Origin: Streptomyces antioxidans
GTDB taxonomy: Bacteria; Actinomycetota; Actinomycetes; Streptomycetales; Streptomycetaceae
Reading direction: 5' to 3'
Assembly: GCF_000968685.2 (NCBI RefSeq)
Contig: NZ_LAKD02000035.1
Location: 1 to 64,000, forward strand
DNA: 64,000 bases
Shown here: positions 25,003 to 33,728 of the stretch, one piece after another
Position numbering within the stretch: position 1 is the stretch's first letter
Layout: each line of letters opens with the position of its first letter
Notes under the pieces: model-generated
What the model was told of the DNA's origin: nothing
Seen by the model: only the letters and a program-made list of their open reading frames with translations
Database searches by the model: none
Position numbers and translations under genes: made by a program

Positions 25003-26175
25003 ATGCCATCCACACGCCGACCCGTACTGGCCGTGGCCGCCATAGCCTCGGTTCTGGCGCTCACCGCAACCGCGTGCGACTCGGACGACAAAACCGATGC
25101 CAGGCCGACCGCGTCGGCGGAGCAGCAGGGCACGGGCGACATCAAGCTGCCCGACAACCTCAACGACAAGTTGAAGAACCTCGGCATCGATCTGGACCAG
25201 TGGAAGAACGGTGCTTGGAACAAGTGGGACAAGGACGACTGGCTGCGCGAGGCCGGTGACTTCATCAACCCGATCATCAAGGGCCTGTGGAAGCCGGACC
25301 GGATGCGCGACGCACAGGAGCCCGACAAGCCGGTCGACGACAGCGACATCGCGGACGACCAGGGTGTGACCGACCCCGATCCTGAGCCCGTCTCGGCCAA
25401 GGAGGTCGCCAGCCCGTACAGCTCCCACGTCCCCTACGCGGGCAAGGTCTTCTTCGACGGCCCCGAGGGCTCGATGGTCTGCTCCGCGACGGTGGTCAAG
25501 GACCCGGCGCACCCCGGCAAGTCCAACCTGGTGTGGACCGCGGGCCACTGCGTCCACGCGGGCAAGGGCGGCGGCTGGTACAAGAACCTGATGTTCGTGC
25601 CCTCTTACAACGACGCGGGCAAGTCGCAGGCGGAGCTGCAGAACGCCACCAAGGAGGAGCTGGCTCCCAAGGGTGTCTGGTGGGCCGACTGGGCGCAGAC
25701 CTCCTCGCAGTGGATCGACAACGGCGCGGCAGTGGGCGGCAAGGGCGCTCCGTACGACTTCGCGGTGATGCATGTGAAGCCGGAGGTCAGCGGCGGCAAG
25801 TCGCTCGAGGAGACGGTGGGCGGCGCGCTGCCGGTCGACTTCAACGCCCCGGCGGTGAAGTCCATTGACGAGATCACGGCCACCGGCTACCCGGCCGCCC
25901 CGCCGTTCGACGGCCAGAAGATGAACCAGTGCGCGGACCAGCCGGGCCGTCTCTCCCTGGACGCCAAGCAGCCGACGATGTACCGCATCGGCTGCACCAT
26001 GACCGCGGGTTCCTCCGGCGGCGGCTGGGTCGCCGACGGCGCGAACGGCAAGCCGGCGCTGGTGTCCAACACCTCGATCGGCCCGACCAACGCGACCTGG
26101 CTGGCGGGCCCGCACCTGGGCCCCGAGGCGAAGGGCGTCTACAGCTCGGTCAGCAAGAAGTTCGCGAACCAGTGA
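25003..26175 (+). CDS. Secreted trypsin-like serine protease, possible lipoprotein
   Basis: A 390-residue exported protein. The signal sequence has RR then AVAAIASVLALTATAC; Cys25 could be lipidated, though the residue at -3 is Ala, so the lipobox is weak. Residues 26-140 form a charged pro-region. The chymotrypsin-fold triad is complete: His182 in WTAGHCVH, Asp252 in DFAVMHV, Ser338 in AGSSGGGW. The substrate is unknown. ATG 25003 follows GGGGGAG. The ~235 bases upstream are shared with the divergent siderophore remnant. A strong terminator follows. Confidence 0.88.
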   Translation: MPSTRRPVLAVAAIASVLALTATACDSDDKTDARPTASAEQQGTGDIKLPDNLNDKLKNLGIDLDQWKNGAWNKWDKDDWLREAGDFINPIIKGLWKPDRMRDAQEPDKPVDDSDIADDQGVTDPDPEPVSAKEVASPYSSHVPYAGKVFFDGPEGSMVCSATVVKDPAHPGKSNLVWTAGHCVHAGKGGGWYKNLMFVPSYNDAGKSQAELQNATKEELAPKGVWWADWAQTSSQWIDNGAAVGGKGAPYDFAVMHVKPEVSGGKSLEETVGGALPVDFNAPAVKSIDEITATGYPAAPPFDGQKMNQCADQPGRLSLDAKQPTMYRIGCTMTAGSSGGGWVADGANGKPALVSNTSIGPTNATWLAGPHLGPEAKGVYSSVSKKFANQ

Positions 26176-26228
26176 CCGGCTGAGCGAGCCGGTAGCCATC
26201 AGGCAGCCGTCCGCCCCACGACGAATGG

Positions 26229-26266
26229 CGAGGGCCCGCCCCGGATTTCCCGGGGGCGGGCCCTCG
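26229..26266. terminator. Bidirectional terminator between the protease gene and hflX
   Basis: A perfect 14-bp stem CGAGGGCCCGCCCC / GGGGCGGGCCCTCG with a 10-base loop, between two convergent genes. Confidence 0.85.
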
Positions 26267-26321
26267 TCGTCTCAGTGTCGTAGCCGACCTGGCGCGGCGT
26301 GGCGGCGTGCGGCCGTCCCGA

Positions 26322-27824
26322 TTAGCGCTGTCCGGCGGCCGTGGCCGGGATGAACCGGCGCAGCTCCGCCGCCAGCTCCTCGTGCACGCGCGCCTTGAGC
26401 AGCGTGCCCTCCGGGGTGTGCTCCTCGGCCAGCACCTCACCCTCGGCGTGGGTGCGCGCGACCAGCTTGCCGTGGGTGTACGGCAGCAGGACCTCGATCT
26501 CGACCTGGGGCCGGGGCAGCTCCTCGTCGATCACCGCGAGCAGCTCGTCGATGCCCAGCCCGCTGCGGGCCGATACCGCCATGGCGCGCCGCTCCATGCG
26601 CAGCAGCCGCTGCACGACGAGCGGATCGGCCATGTCCGCCTTGTTGATCACGACGATCTCGGGCACGTCGACCGCGCCCACATCGCGGATCACCTCGCGC
26701 ACGGCGGCCAGCTGCTCCTCCGGCGTGGGATGCGAGCCGTCCACCACATGGAGGATCAGATCGGCGTCGCCGACCTCCTCCATCGTGGAGCGGAAGGCCT
26801 CCACCAGGTGGTGCGGCAGATGCCGGACGAACCCGACGGTGTCCGCCAGGGTGTAGAGCCGTCCGCTGGGCGTCTCGGCCCGGCGCACGGTCGGGTCGAG
26901 GGTGGCGAACAGCGCGTTCTCCACCAGGACACCGGCGCCGGTGAGCCGGTTGAGCAGGGAGGACTTGCCCGCGTTGGTGTATCCCGCGATGGCGACCGAG
27001 GGGACCCTGTGGCGCCGACGCTCCTGCCGCTTGATGTCGCGGCCGGTCTTCATCTCGGCGATCTCGCGGCGCATCTTCGCCATCTTCTCGCGGATGCGGC
27101 GCCGGTCGGTCTCGATCTTGGTCTCACCGGGACCACGGGTGGCCATACCGCCGCCCGAGGATCCGGAGCCACCGCCACCCATCTGACGGGACAGCGACTG
27201 ACCCCAGCCTCGCAACCGCGGCAGCATGTACTGCATCTGGGCGAGGGAGACCTGCGCCTTACCCTCTCGGGACTTGGCGTGCTGGGCGAAGATGTCGAGG
27301 ATCAGGGCGGTCCGGTCGACCACCTTGACCTTGACGACGTCCTCGAGGTGAATCAGCTGTCCGGGACTCAGCTCACCGTCGCAGATCACGGTGTCGGCAC
27401 CGGACTCGACCACCATGTCGCGCAGTTCCTCGGCCTTGCCGGAGCCGATGTAGGTGGCGGGATCCGGCTTGCCGCGCCGCTGGATCACACCGTCGAGCAC
27501 CAGGGCACCTGCGGTCTCGGCGAGCGCGGCGAGCTCCGCCAGGGAGTTCTCCGCGTCCCGCACCGTGCCGGAGGTCCATACGCCGACCAGCACCACGCGC
27601 TCCAGGCGCAGCTGCCGGTACTCGACCTCGGTGACGTCCTCGAGCTCGGTTGACAGCCCCACCACGCGCCGCAGCGCGGCGCGGTCGGAGCGGTCGTACT
27701 GGTCGCCGTCACGCTCCTCGTCGATCTCGTGACTCCAGGCGACGTCCTCTTCCATCAGGGCGTCGGCCCGAAGGCTCTCGGCGATGCGCTGCCGGTCCTG
27801 CGGAAGGGAAGAGGGGTGGGTCAA
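26322..27824 (-). CDS. hflX: GTPase HflX
   Basis: A 500-residue ribosome-associated GTPase. N-terminal HflX domain (VGVWTSGT...PDPATYIGSGKAEEL...DGELSPGQLIHLED), the Gly-rich linker GGGGSGSSGGG, ATRGPGETKIETDRRRIREK, then the G domain with G1 GYTNAGKSS, G3 DTVGFVRHLP and G4 NKAD. It splits or rescues stalled ribosomes in other bacteria. The start is TTG 27824 (LTHPSSLPQ) with AAGGA in the right place; the frame is open 125 codons further upstream but overlaps the intergenic gap and the M1 peptidase gene end. Length equals that expected for Streptomyces HflX. Confidence 0.95.
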   Translation of the reverse strand: MTHPSSLPQDRQRIAESLRADALMEEDVAWSHEIDEERDGDQYDRSDRAALRRVVGLSTELEDVTEVEYRQLRLERVVLVGVWTSGTVRDAENSLAELAALAETAGALVLDGVIQRRGKPDPATYIGSGKAEELRDMVVESGADTVICDGELSPGQLIHLEDVVKVKVVDRTALILDIFAQHAKSREGKAQVSLAQMQYMLPRLRGWGQSLSRQMGGGGSGSSGGGMATRGPGETKIETDRRRIREKMAKMRREIAEMKTGRDIKRQERRRHRVPSVAIAGYTNAGKSSLLNRLTGAGVLVENALFATLDPTVRRAETPSGRLYTLADTVGFVRHLPHHLVEAFRSTMEEVGDADLILHVVDGSHPTPEEQLAAVREVIRDVGAVDVPEIVVINKADMADPLVVQRLLRMERRAMAVSARSGLGIDELLAVIDEELPRPQVEIEVLLPYTHGKLVARTHAEGEVLAEEHTPEGTLLKARVHEELAAELRRFIPATAAGQR

Positions 27825-27946
27825 AGGAATCCTTACGTCGTGGAATACCGTCACTGTCGACAACGCGTGGCGGGCCCGCGGGATTCCCCCGCCGGAGCCG
27901 ACCGCGAGCGCCGACCCCTTGATGGTCGCACGCGGCAGGCGGGCCG

Positions 27947-29527
27947 TCACCCGGGTTTCACGGCCCATGGCACCGCGTGACGCTCCGCGTGCCGCCCCGC
28001 CCGCGCGCCGGGCAGCGCGGCGCCCTTCGTGGTCTCCTTCTCCGTCTGCTTCCAGCCGGGGTGTCCCGGCATCGGCGGCGTCTTCCTGCCGTACAGCCAC
28101 GGATGGAGGAATCCGCTGAGATCGCGCCCCGCCACCGTGGAGGCCAGCCGGACGAAGTCGGCGGTGGAGGCCACACCGTCGCGGTGGCGGAGCACCCACT
28201 GCCGCTCCAGCCGCTCGAAGGCGGCCCGGCCGATCCGCTGCCGCAGCGCGTACAGCACCAGCGCGCTGCCGTCGTAGACCACCGGGCGGAAGATGCCGAT
28301 CGGCTGGCCGGGGTCGGCGGCCTCGGGGGCCGCGGGCGGCCCTCCCTCGGCCCGCCAGGCGTCGGACTGCCCGTACGCCTTGCGCATCCGCCGCTCCAGG
28401 CTCGCCTTACCGTGCTCATCGGCGTACAGCGCCTCGTACCAGGTGGCGTGGCCCTCGTTGAGCCACAGATCGGACCAGCGGTGCGGGCTGACGCTGTCGC
28501 CGAACCACTGGTGCGCCAGCTCATGCACCATGATCGACTCGATGTACCACCGGGGCAGCTGACCGCTGGTGAACAGATCGCGCTCGAAGAGGGAGAGGGT
28601 CTGGGTCTCCAGCTCGAAGCCGGTGGTGGCGTGGGCGATCAGCACGCCGTAGGTCTCGAAGGGGTAGCGCCCGGCCTTCTTCTCCATCCAGGCCAGCTGT
28701 CCGGGGGTGCGCGCGAGCCACTTCTCCAGCCGTGCGCGGTCCGCCGCGGGGACGACGTCGCGCACCGGCAGCCCATGGGGCCCGGTGCGGCGCGGCACGG
28801 CGGAGCGGCCGATGGAGATCTGCGCCAGCTCGGTGGCCATGGGGTGGGCGAGGCGGTACGTCCAGGTGGTGCGCGATCCCTTGCGGACGCGCTGCCCGGG
28901 CACTCCGCCCGCGACGACCGTAAGGCTCTCAGGAGCGGTGATCCGGAAGGTGAAGCGGGCCTTGTCTGCGGGGTGGTCGTTGCAGGGGAAGACCCGATGG
29001 GCGGCGTTGGCCTGGTTGGCCATGGCCAGCCCGTCGCTGGTGCGGACCCAGCCGCCGTCCGTACCGCTCTGCGGATCGCTGGTGTGGTGGACAGTGACCC
29101 GGAAGGCGGCGCCCTTGGGGAGCGGGGCGGACGGAGTGATCACCAGGTCCTCACCGGCCGTCGCGAACCTGGCCCGCGCTCCATCGACCCGCACCGAGTC
29201 CACGGTGCCCTGGGCGAAGTCGAGGTTGACGGTACGCAGCGGGGCGGTCGCGCGGGCGTCGATGGTGGTGACGGCGTCGAGCGGCCGGTCCTGACGGTGG
29301 TAGGCGAACGCGATGTCGTACGCCGTGACGTCGTATCCGGGGTTCCCGAGCTGCGGGAAGAGGGGGTCGCCGATGCCCAGGGGACTCGGGTGCGCGGGGG
29401 ACACCGACCCCGCGGCGGAGGAGGGGCCGACCGCGAGGAAGACGGCGGCCATGGCAGCGGCCACCGACGCGGTCCTGCGGCGCGCGGTGCGCGGCGGCCG
29501 GGGGCGGCGCCCCGAAGAAAGCGTCAT
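27947..29527 (-). CDS. Secreted M1-family zinc metallopeptidase
   Basis: A 526-residue exported aminopeptidase-like protein. The N-terminus has RRPRPPRTARRRTASVAAAM followed by a hydrophobic stretch and AAG cleavage region. The zinc site is HELAHQWFGD with the third ligand in LNEGHATWYE, exactly as in M1 enzymes; GFELETQTLSLF is the equivalent of the GxMEN exopeptidase motif but lacks the canonical GAMEN residues, so exopeptidase specificity may differ. It ends 122 bases before hflX and may share its transcript. The region upstream is occupied by the 18-bp minisatellite. Confidence 0.9.
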   Translation of the reverse strand: MTLSSGRRPRPPRTARRRTASVAAAMAAVFLAVGPSSAAGSVSPAHPSPLGIGDPLFPQLGNPGYDVTAYDIAFAYHRQDRPLDAVTTIDARATAPLRTVNLDFAQGTVDSVRVDGARARFATAGEDLVITPSAPLPKGAAFRVTVHHTSDPQSGTDGGWVRTSDGLAMANQANAAHRVFPCNDHPADKARFTFRITAPESLTVVAGGVPGQRVRKGSRTTWTYRLAHPMATELAQISIGRSAVPRRTGPHGLPVRDVVPAADRARLEKWLARTPGQLAWMEKKAGRYPFETYGVLIAHATTGFELETQTLSLFERDLFTSGQLPRWYIESIMVHELAHQWFGDSVSPHRWSDLWLNEGHATWYEALYADEHGKASLERRMRKAYGQSDAWRAEGGPPAAPEAADPGQPIGIFRPVVYDGSALVLYALRQRIGRAAFERLERQWVLRHRDGVASTADFVRLASTVAGRDLSGFLHPWLYGRKTPPMPGHPGWKQTEKETTKGAALPGARAGRHAERHAVPWAVKPG

Positions 29528-29580
29528 GGCCTACGGCTACCAGCGCCCCGGCGCCCGCGCAGTCGCTCCCGGCCTTGATC

Positions 29581-29688
29581 CACCCGAAGGAGTTGAGCCG
29601 CCCGAAAGAGTTCAGACGGCCGAAGGAGTTCAGACGGCCGAAGGAGTTCAGACGGCCGAAGGAGTTCAGACGGCCGAAGGAGTTCAGG
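29581..29688. repeat. Intergenic 18-bp tandem repeat (minisatellite), six units
   Basis: Six head-to-tail copies of an 18-base unit, consensus CGGCCGAAGGAGTTCAGA; units three to five are identical and unit six differs at its last base, while units one and two are diverged. It occupies half of the 213-base gap between the rshA stop (29741) and the M1 peptidase start (29527). Eighteen is a multiple of three, so the array stays open in several frames (for example RRPKEF repeats on the plus strand), but no ribosome binding site or gene context supports translation. Confidence 0.9.
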
Positions 29689-29740
29689 CGGCGCGACGGT
29701 GGGTGGTCAGCAGTGGGCCGCTCAGGAGCGCGCCCGCCCG

Positions 29741-31978
29741 TCAGCGCGCCGCGGCCATCCTGCGGCCCTCGCGCGTCACGTCGTAGACCCCGGGGACGTT
29801 CCGCATGGCCCGCATCAGCGTCGGCAGCCTGCCCGCGTCGGGCAGCTGGAGCGTGTAGGTGTGCCGGACCCGCTGCTCACGCGGCGGTTCGACGGCGGCC
29901 GCCACCACCTCCGCGCCCTCGGCGGCGATGGCCTCGGTGAGATCGGCGAGGAGATGCGGTCTGCTGAACGCCTCCGCGAAGAGGGTCACGCGGTAGTCGC
30001 CGCCCCCCTCCCCGTCGTCCTCGTCCACCCAGCGCACTCCGACGGCCGTGCGCCCGGCCGAGGTCATCCGCGCCGCCCCGGCGCACCGCTCGCGGTGCAC
30101 GGTGACGGCGCCGCCACGGACCGCGAAGCCGGTGATCGCGTCGGGCGGCACGGGGGTGCAGCAGCGGGCGAGCCGTACGGTGGCGCCGGGCAGGTCGACG
30201 ACGATGCCCGCCTCGGGGCGGCCCGCACCGGGCGACGCGGCGGCGACGGTCTGGCCGCCCTGCGGAGCCTCCGAGCCCGGCGTGACCTGGGCGTCCTGCG
30301 CGTTCTGGGCGTCCTGCGTGTCGTGCGCGTCCTGGACGGTGAGCTCGGAGGCGGACTCCGGCTCCTCGGCGGCCTCGCGGGGCTCGTGCTGCGATGCCGG
30401 ATGGGCGGCCAGCCAGCGGTTGATGGCGATGCGGGCGGCCGGGGTGCGCGCGTGGTCAAGCCACTCCGGCGAGGGACCGTGGGAGGCGGTGTCCCGGGTG
30501 TCGCTGGCCATCAGCAGCTGCAGGGTGTCGCCGTCGCGCAGCACCGTGCTCAGGGTCGCGATCCGGCCGTTGACGCGGGCGCCGATACAGGAGTGCGCGT
30601 CGTCGCCGTACAGGGCGTATGCCGCGTCCACGCAGCTCGCGCCGGCGGACAGGCCGAGCGTCCCGCCGTCGGAGCGGAAGACGGTGATCTCCCGGTCCTG
30701 GGCGAGGTCGTCGCGGAGTGAGGTCCAGAAGATGTCGGGGTCCGGGGTGGCGCTCTGCCAGTCGAGCAGCCGGGACAGCCAGCCGGGGCGGGTGGGGTCG
30801 GCCCGCTCGCCCTCGGGGGCGTCGGCGCCCTCCGTCGGGGCATACGGATTGCCGAGGGCGATCACTCCGGCCTCGGCGACCCGGTGCATCTGATGGGTGC
30901 GGATGAGGACTTCGGTGACCTCGCCGTCGCGCCCGGCCACGGCCGTGTGCAGCGACTGGTAGAGGTTGAACTTGGGGACAGCGATGAAGTCCTTGAACTC
31001 CGAGATCACCGGGGTGAAGCAGGTGTGCAGTTCGCCGAGGACCGCGTAACAGTCCGCGTCGTCGGAGACCAGGACGAGAAGGCGGCCGAGGTCGGTGCCG
31101 GTCAGCTCGCCGCGCTTGATCCCGGCCCGGTGGACGGAGACGAAGTGCCGCGGCCGGACCAGGACTTCGGCGGTGATGCCCGCCTCTTGCAACACGCCCC
31201 GTACGTCCTCGGCGGCCTGGGCCAGCGGGTCGGGGCGGTCGGCGTGGGCCTGCAGGAGCTCGCGGGTCCGCGCGTACTCCGCGGGGTGGAGGATGGCGAA
31301 GACCAGGTCCTCGAGCTCGGTCTTGAGCGCCTGCACCCCGAGCCGCTCGGCGAGCGGAATCAGCACATCGCCGGTGACCCTGGCGATGCGCGCCTGTTTC
31401 TCGGGGCGCATCACGCCGAGGGTGCGCATGTTGTGCAGCCGGTCGGCGAGTTTGATCGACATCACCCGGACATCGTTGCCGGTGGCGACGAGCATCTTGC
31501 GGAAGGTCTCGGGCTCGGCCGCCGCTCCGTAGTCGACCTTCTCCAACTTGGTGACGCCGTCGACGAGAAAGCGGACCTCCTCGCCGAACTGCTCCCCCAC
31601 TTGATCGAGGGTCACATCGGTGTCCTCGACGGTGTCGTGGAGCAGCGAGGCGGTCAACGTCGTGGTCTCGGCGCCCAGTTCGGCGAGGATCAGCGTGACG
31701 GCCAGCGGATGGGTGATGTACGGCTCACCGCTCTTGCGCATCTGGCCGCGGTGGGAGGACTCGGCCAGTACATACGCGTTGCGGAGCACATCCAGATCGG
31801 CTCCGGGGTGGTGGGCGCGGTGGACCTTGGCCACATGCTCGATCGCGTCTGGCAGCCGACCGCGGGAGGCGGACCCCAGCAGGGCGGCCCGGCTGAACCT
31901 GCGGAGATTGCGCAGGTCGATGCGGGGAAGGCCGCGCCTGCGGCCGAACGGGGCCTGGTCGGTGGCCTCTGCGCTCAT
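29741..31978 (-). CDS. rshA: RelA/SpoT-homologue (p)ppGpp hydrolase/synthetase, RshA-like
   Basis: A 745-residue RSH protein. The HD hydrolase domain is intact (GQMRKSGEPYITHPLAV...LLHDTVEDTD...KLADRLHNMRTL). The synthetase domain is recognisable (EFKDFIAVPKFNLYQSLHT, TEVLIRTHQMHRVAEAG) but the normally conserved DLxAxR segment reads TDLGRLLVLV and the EIQIRT motif is EVLIRT, so synthetase activity is less certain. TGS (DREITVFRSDGGTLGL) and a C-terminal ACT domain follow, separated by an Asp/Ala/Gln repeat (AQNAQDAQ). This is the second RSH of Streptomyces, distinct from RelA. ATG 31978 has GGAGG six bases upstream. Confidence 0.9.
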   Translation of the reverse strand: MSAEATDQAPFGRRRGLPRIDLRNLRRFSRAALLGSASRGRLPDAIEHVAKVHRAHHPGADLDVLRNAYVLAESSHRGQMRKSGEPYITHPLAVTLILAELGAETTTLTASLLHDTVEDTDVTLDQVGEQFGEEVRFLVDGVTKLEKVDYGAAAEPETFRKMLVATGNDVRVMSIKLADRLHNMRTLGVMRPEKQARIARVTGDVLIPLAERLGVQALKTELEDLVFAILHPAEYARTRELLQAHADRPDPLAQAAEDVRGVLQEAGITAEVLVRPRHFVSVHRAGIKRGELTGTDLGRLLVLVSDDADCYAVLGELHTCFTPVISEFKDFIAVPKFNLYQSLHTAVAGRDGEVTEVLIRTHQMHRVAEAGVIALGNPYAPTEGADAPEGERADPTRPGWLSRLLDWQSATPDPDIFWTSLRDDLAQDREITVFRSDGGTLGLSAGASCVDAAYALYGDDAHSCIGARVNGRIATLSTVLRDGDTLQLLMASDTRDTASHGPSPEWLDHARTPAARIAINRWLAAHPASQHEPREAAEEPESASELTVQDAHDTQDAQNAQDAQVTPGSEAPQGGQTVAAASPGAGRPEAGIVVDLPGATVRLARCCTPVPPDAITGFAVRGGAVTVHRERCAGAARMTSAGRTAVGVRWVDEDDGEGGGDYRVTLFAEAFSRPHLLADLTEAIAAEGAEVVAAAVEPPREQRVRHTYTLQLPDAGRLPTLMRAMRNVPGVYDVTREGRRMAAAR

Positions 31979-32114
31979 GGGCACCTCCGGCGGCGTCGAG
32001 CGTCAACCGGCGTGGGTACTCCCCCGGGGCCGGTGCTTGATGCTATCGAGCCCATCACGCACGGCCGACCGGCTCTCGCCCAGAGTGAAACGGATCACCC
32101 ATTCGAGGGAAGTG

Positions 32115-33047
32115 TCAGCCGAGGTCCGTGCCCAGCCAAGAGGCATCGATCTCCCCCTCGGCCACGATCACGGCAGGGCCGGTCATCTCCACCGTACCGT
32201 CCGGCCGTTCGGTGATGACAAGCCGCCCTCCGGGAACGTCCACGGTGTAGGTGACCGGGTGGTCGGTGACGGCCGGATCGGCCCCGTCACGGCGTGCGGC
32301 GGCGACCATCACGGCACAGGCGCCGGTGCCGCAGGAGCGGGTCTCACCGGAGCCACGCTCATGCACGCGCATCGCGACGTGGCGCGGGCCGCGGTCCACG
32401 ACGAATTCGACGTTGGTGCCGTGCGGGTACGCGGCGGCGGGGCGCACGGCGGGGGCCGCGAGCAGATCACCGGCCTGGGCGAGGTCGTCGACGAAGGCGA
32501 CCGCGTGCGGATTGCCCATGTTCACATGGCGCGCGGACCAGCTGTGGTCACCCACCGTGACCGTGATCTCCCCCTCGGGGCCGGGCTCGGGCAGTGTGGC
32601 CTCGCCCATCACCACGGTGATCGGGCCGTCGGACCCGGCCGTGGCATCGCCCGGCCGGGCGGCGTCACCGGCGTCCTTGGCGATATGGGCCCGGCGGACC
32701 CCGGCCCGGGTGGCGATGGCGAGATCGCCCGCCTCGATCAGCCCGGCGCGCTGGAGGTACCGGGCGAAGACACGGACTCCGTTTCCGCACATCTCGGCGA
32801 TGCTGCCGTCGCTGTTGCGGTAGTCCATGAACCATTCGGCCTGGTCGGCCATGGCCCGCGCCCCGGGGTGTGCCGAGGACCGCACGACACGGATCAGGCC
32901 GTCACCGCCGATACCGGCGCGGCGGTCGCAGATCCGGGCGACGGTGGCCGCGGACAGCTCCAGACGGCCGTCCAGGTCGGGGACGATGACGAAGTCGTTC
33001 TCGGTGCCGTGCCCCTTCAGGAACTGCAGCCGTGGTGCGGTGCTCAT
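32115..33047 (-). CDS. dapF: Diaminopimelate epimerase
   Basis: A 310-residue PLP-independent epimerase converting LL- to meso-diaminopimelate for cell wall and lysine synthesis. N-terminal KGHGTENDFVIV; the two catalytic cysteines are in MCGNGVR and SCGTGAC; NMGNPHAVAFVDD is also conserved. An insert of about 20 residues (DAGDAARPGDATAGSDG) is typical of actinobacterial versions. It lies downstream of miaA and the small membrane protein gene on the same strand, likely one operon. Confidence 0.96.
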   Translation of the reverse strand: MSTAPRLQFLKGHGTENDFVIVPDLDGRLELSAATVARICDRRAGIGGDGLIRVVRSSAHPGARAMADQAEWFMDYRNSDGSIAEMCGNGVRVFARYLQRAGLIEAGDLAIATRAGVRRAHIAKDAGDAARPGDATAGSDGPITVVMGEATLPEPGPEGEITVTVGDHSWSARHVNMGNPHAVAFVDDLAQAGDLLAAPAVRPAAAYPHGTNVEFVVDRGPRHVAMRVHERGSGETRSCGTGACAVMVAAARRDGADPAVTDHPVTYTVDVPGGRLVITERPDGTVEMTGPAVIVAEGEIDASWLGTDLG

Positions 33048-33122
33048 CCCTCGATCCTACGGGGCACCGCGCACGCCGTCCCCCGGTGCCCGGCCCGCCC
33101 GGGGCCCGCTGGCCGGAGGGGC

Positions 33123-33620
33123 CTAGCGGAGGCGGGTCACCCGCCAGAAGGCGAGGGCGGCCAGCAGCGCCACGATCACCACATAGAGCACGACGAAGCG
33201 CCAGTCCGGGCGGCGTCCGGAGCCTCGGGGGGGCAGGCCCGGCCAGGTGTAGCCCACCCGGCGGGCGGCCATCAGGCCCCAGCCCGCCGCGCAGCAGCTC
33301 AGCAGGAGGCCGAGCATGGCCACGACCGCCCCTCCGTCGCCGAACTCGAAGGCGAGCGGGAAGGCGAACATCAGCGAGCCGAGGATGGCGAGGGCGACGA
33401 TCGGCGCGATCTGCCAGATCCGCAGCCGGCGCGGCGGTCGCAGCTCCCGGAACGACTCCCCGGAGACCGAGTCCGCGCCGACCTCGCCCTCGGAGCCGTC
33501 CTCGAGCACCGGCGCGCCGGGGTCATGGAGCTCTCCGGCCTCATCGGGGCCGTCCGGGGTCAGCGGCCGCGCGTCCTGGTGCGGCGATTGCTGCGATGCG
33601 TCGCGAGGGCCGGCCTCCAT
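33123..33620 (-). CDS. Small membrane protein, unknown function
   Basis: A 165-residue protein with an acidic, Pro-rich N-terminal half and three predicted membrane segments: WQIAPIVALAILGSLMFAF, AVVAMLGLLLSCCAAGWGL and RFVVLYVVIVALLAALAFW. No family recognised. ATG 33620 has GGAGGG upstream. Position between miaA and dapF suggests co-transcription. Confidence 0.7.
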   Translation of the reverse strand: MEAGPRDASQQSPHQDARPLTPDGPDEAGELHDPGAPVLEDGSEGEVGADSVSGESFRELRPPRRLRIWQIAPIVALAILGSLMFAFPLAFEFGDGGAVVAMLGLLLSCCAAGWGLMAARRVGYTWPGLPPRGSGRRPDWRFVVLYVVIVALLAALAFWRVTRLR

Positions 33621-33728
33621 CGCCACACGCCCTCCCCACTCCAGACACCACGGCACGATCGGAGCTTGATGATGGCATGCCCGCCGGGGCCCGAATGACG
33701 AGCTGAGCTTCCCGATGCCATGACGTGA

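Noticed and set aside
24840..25400. 186-codon minus-strand frame opposite the secreted protease
   Set aside because: It is Ser/Arg-rich antisense sequence of a gene with a complete catalytic triad and good ribosome binding site.
29581..29688. 18-bp repeats as a CRISPR array
   Set aside because: Units are directly adjacent with no spacers and no cas genes are near.
29575..29940. Plus-strand protein with RRPKEF repeats
   Set aside because: The frame runs from the minisatellite into the antisense of rshA and has no ribosome binding site.
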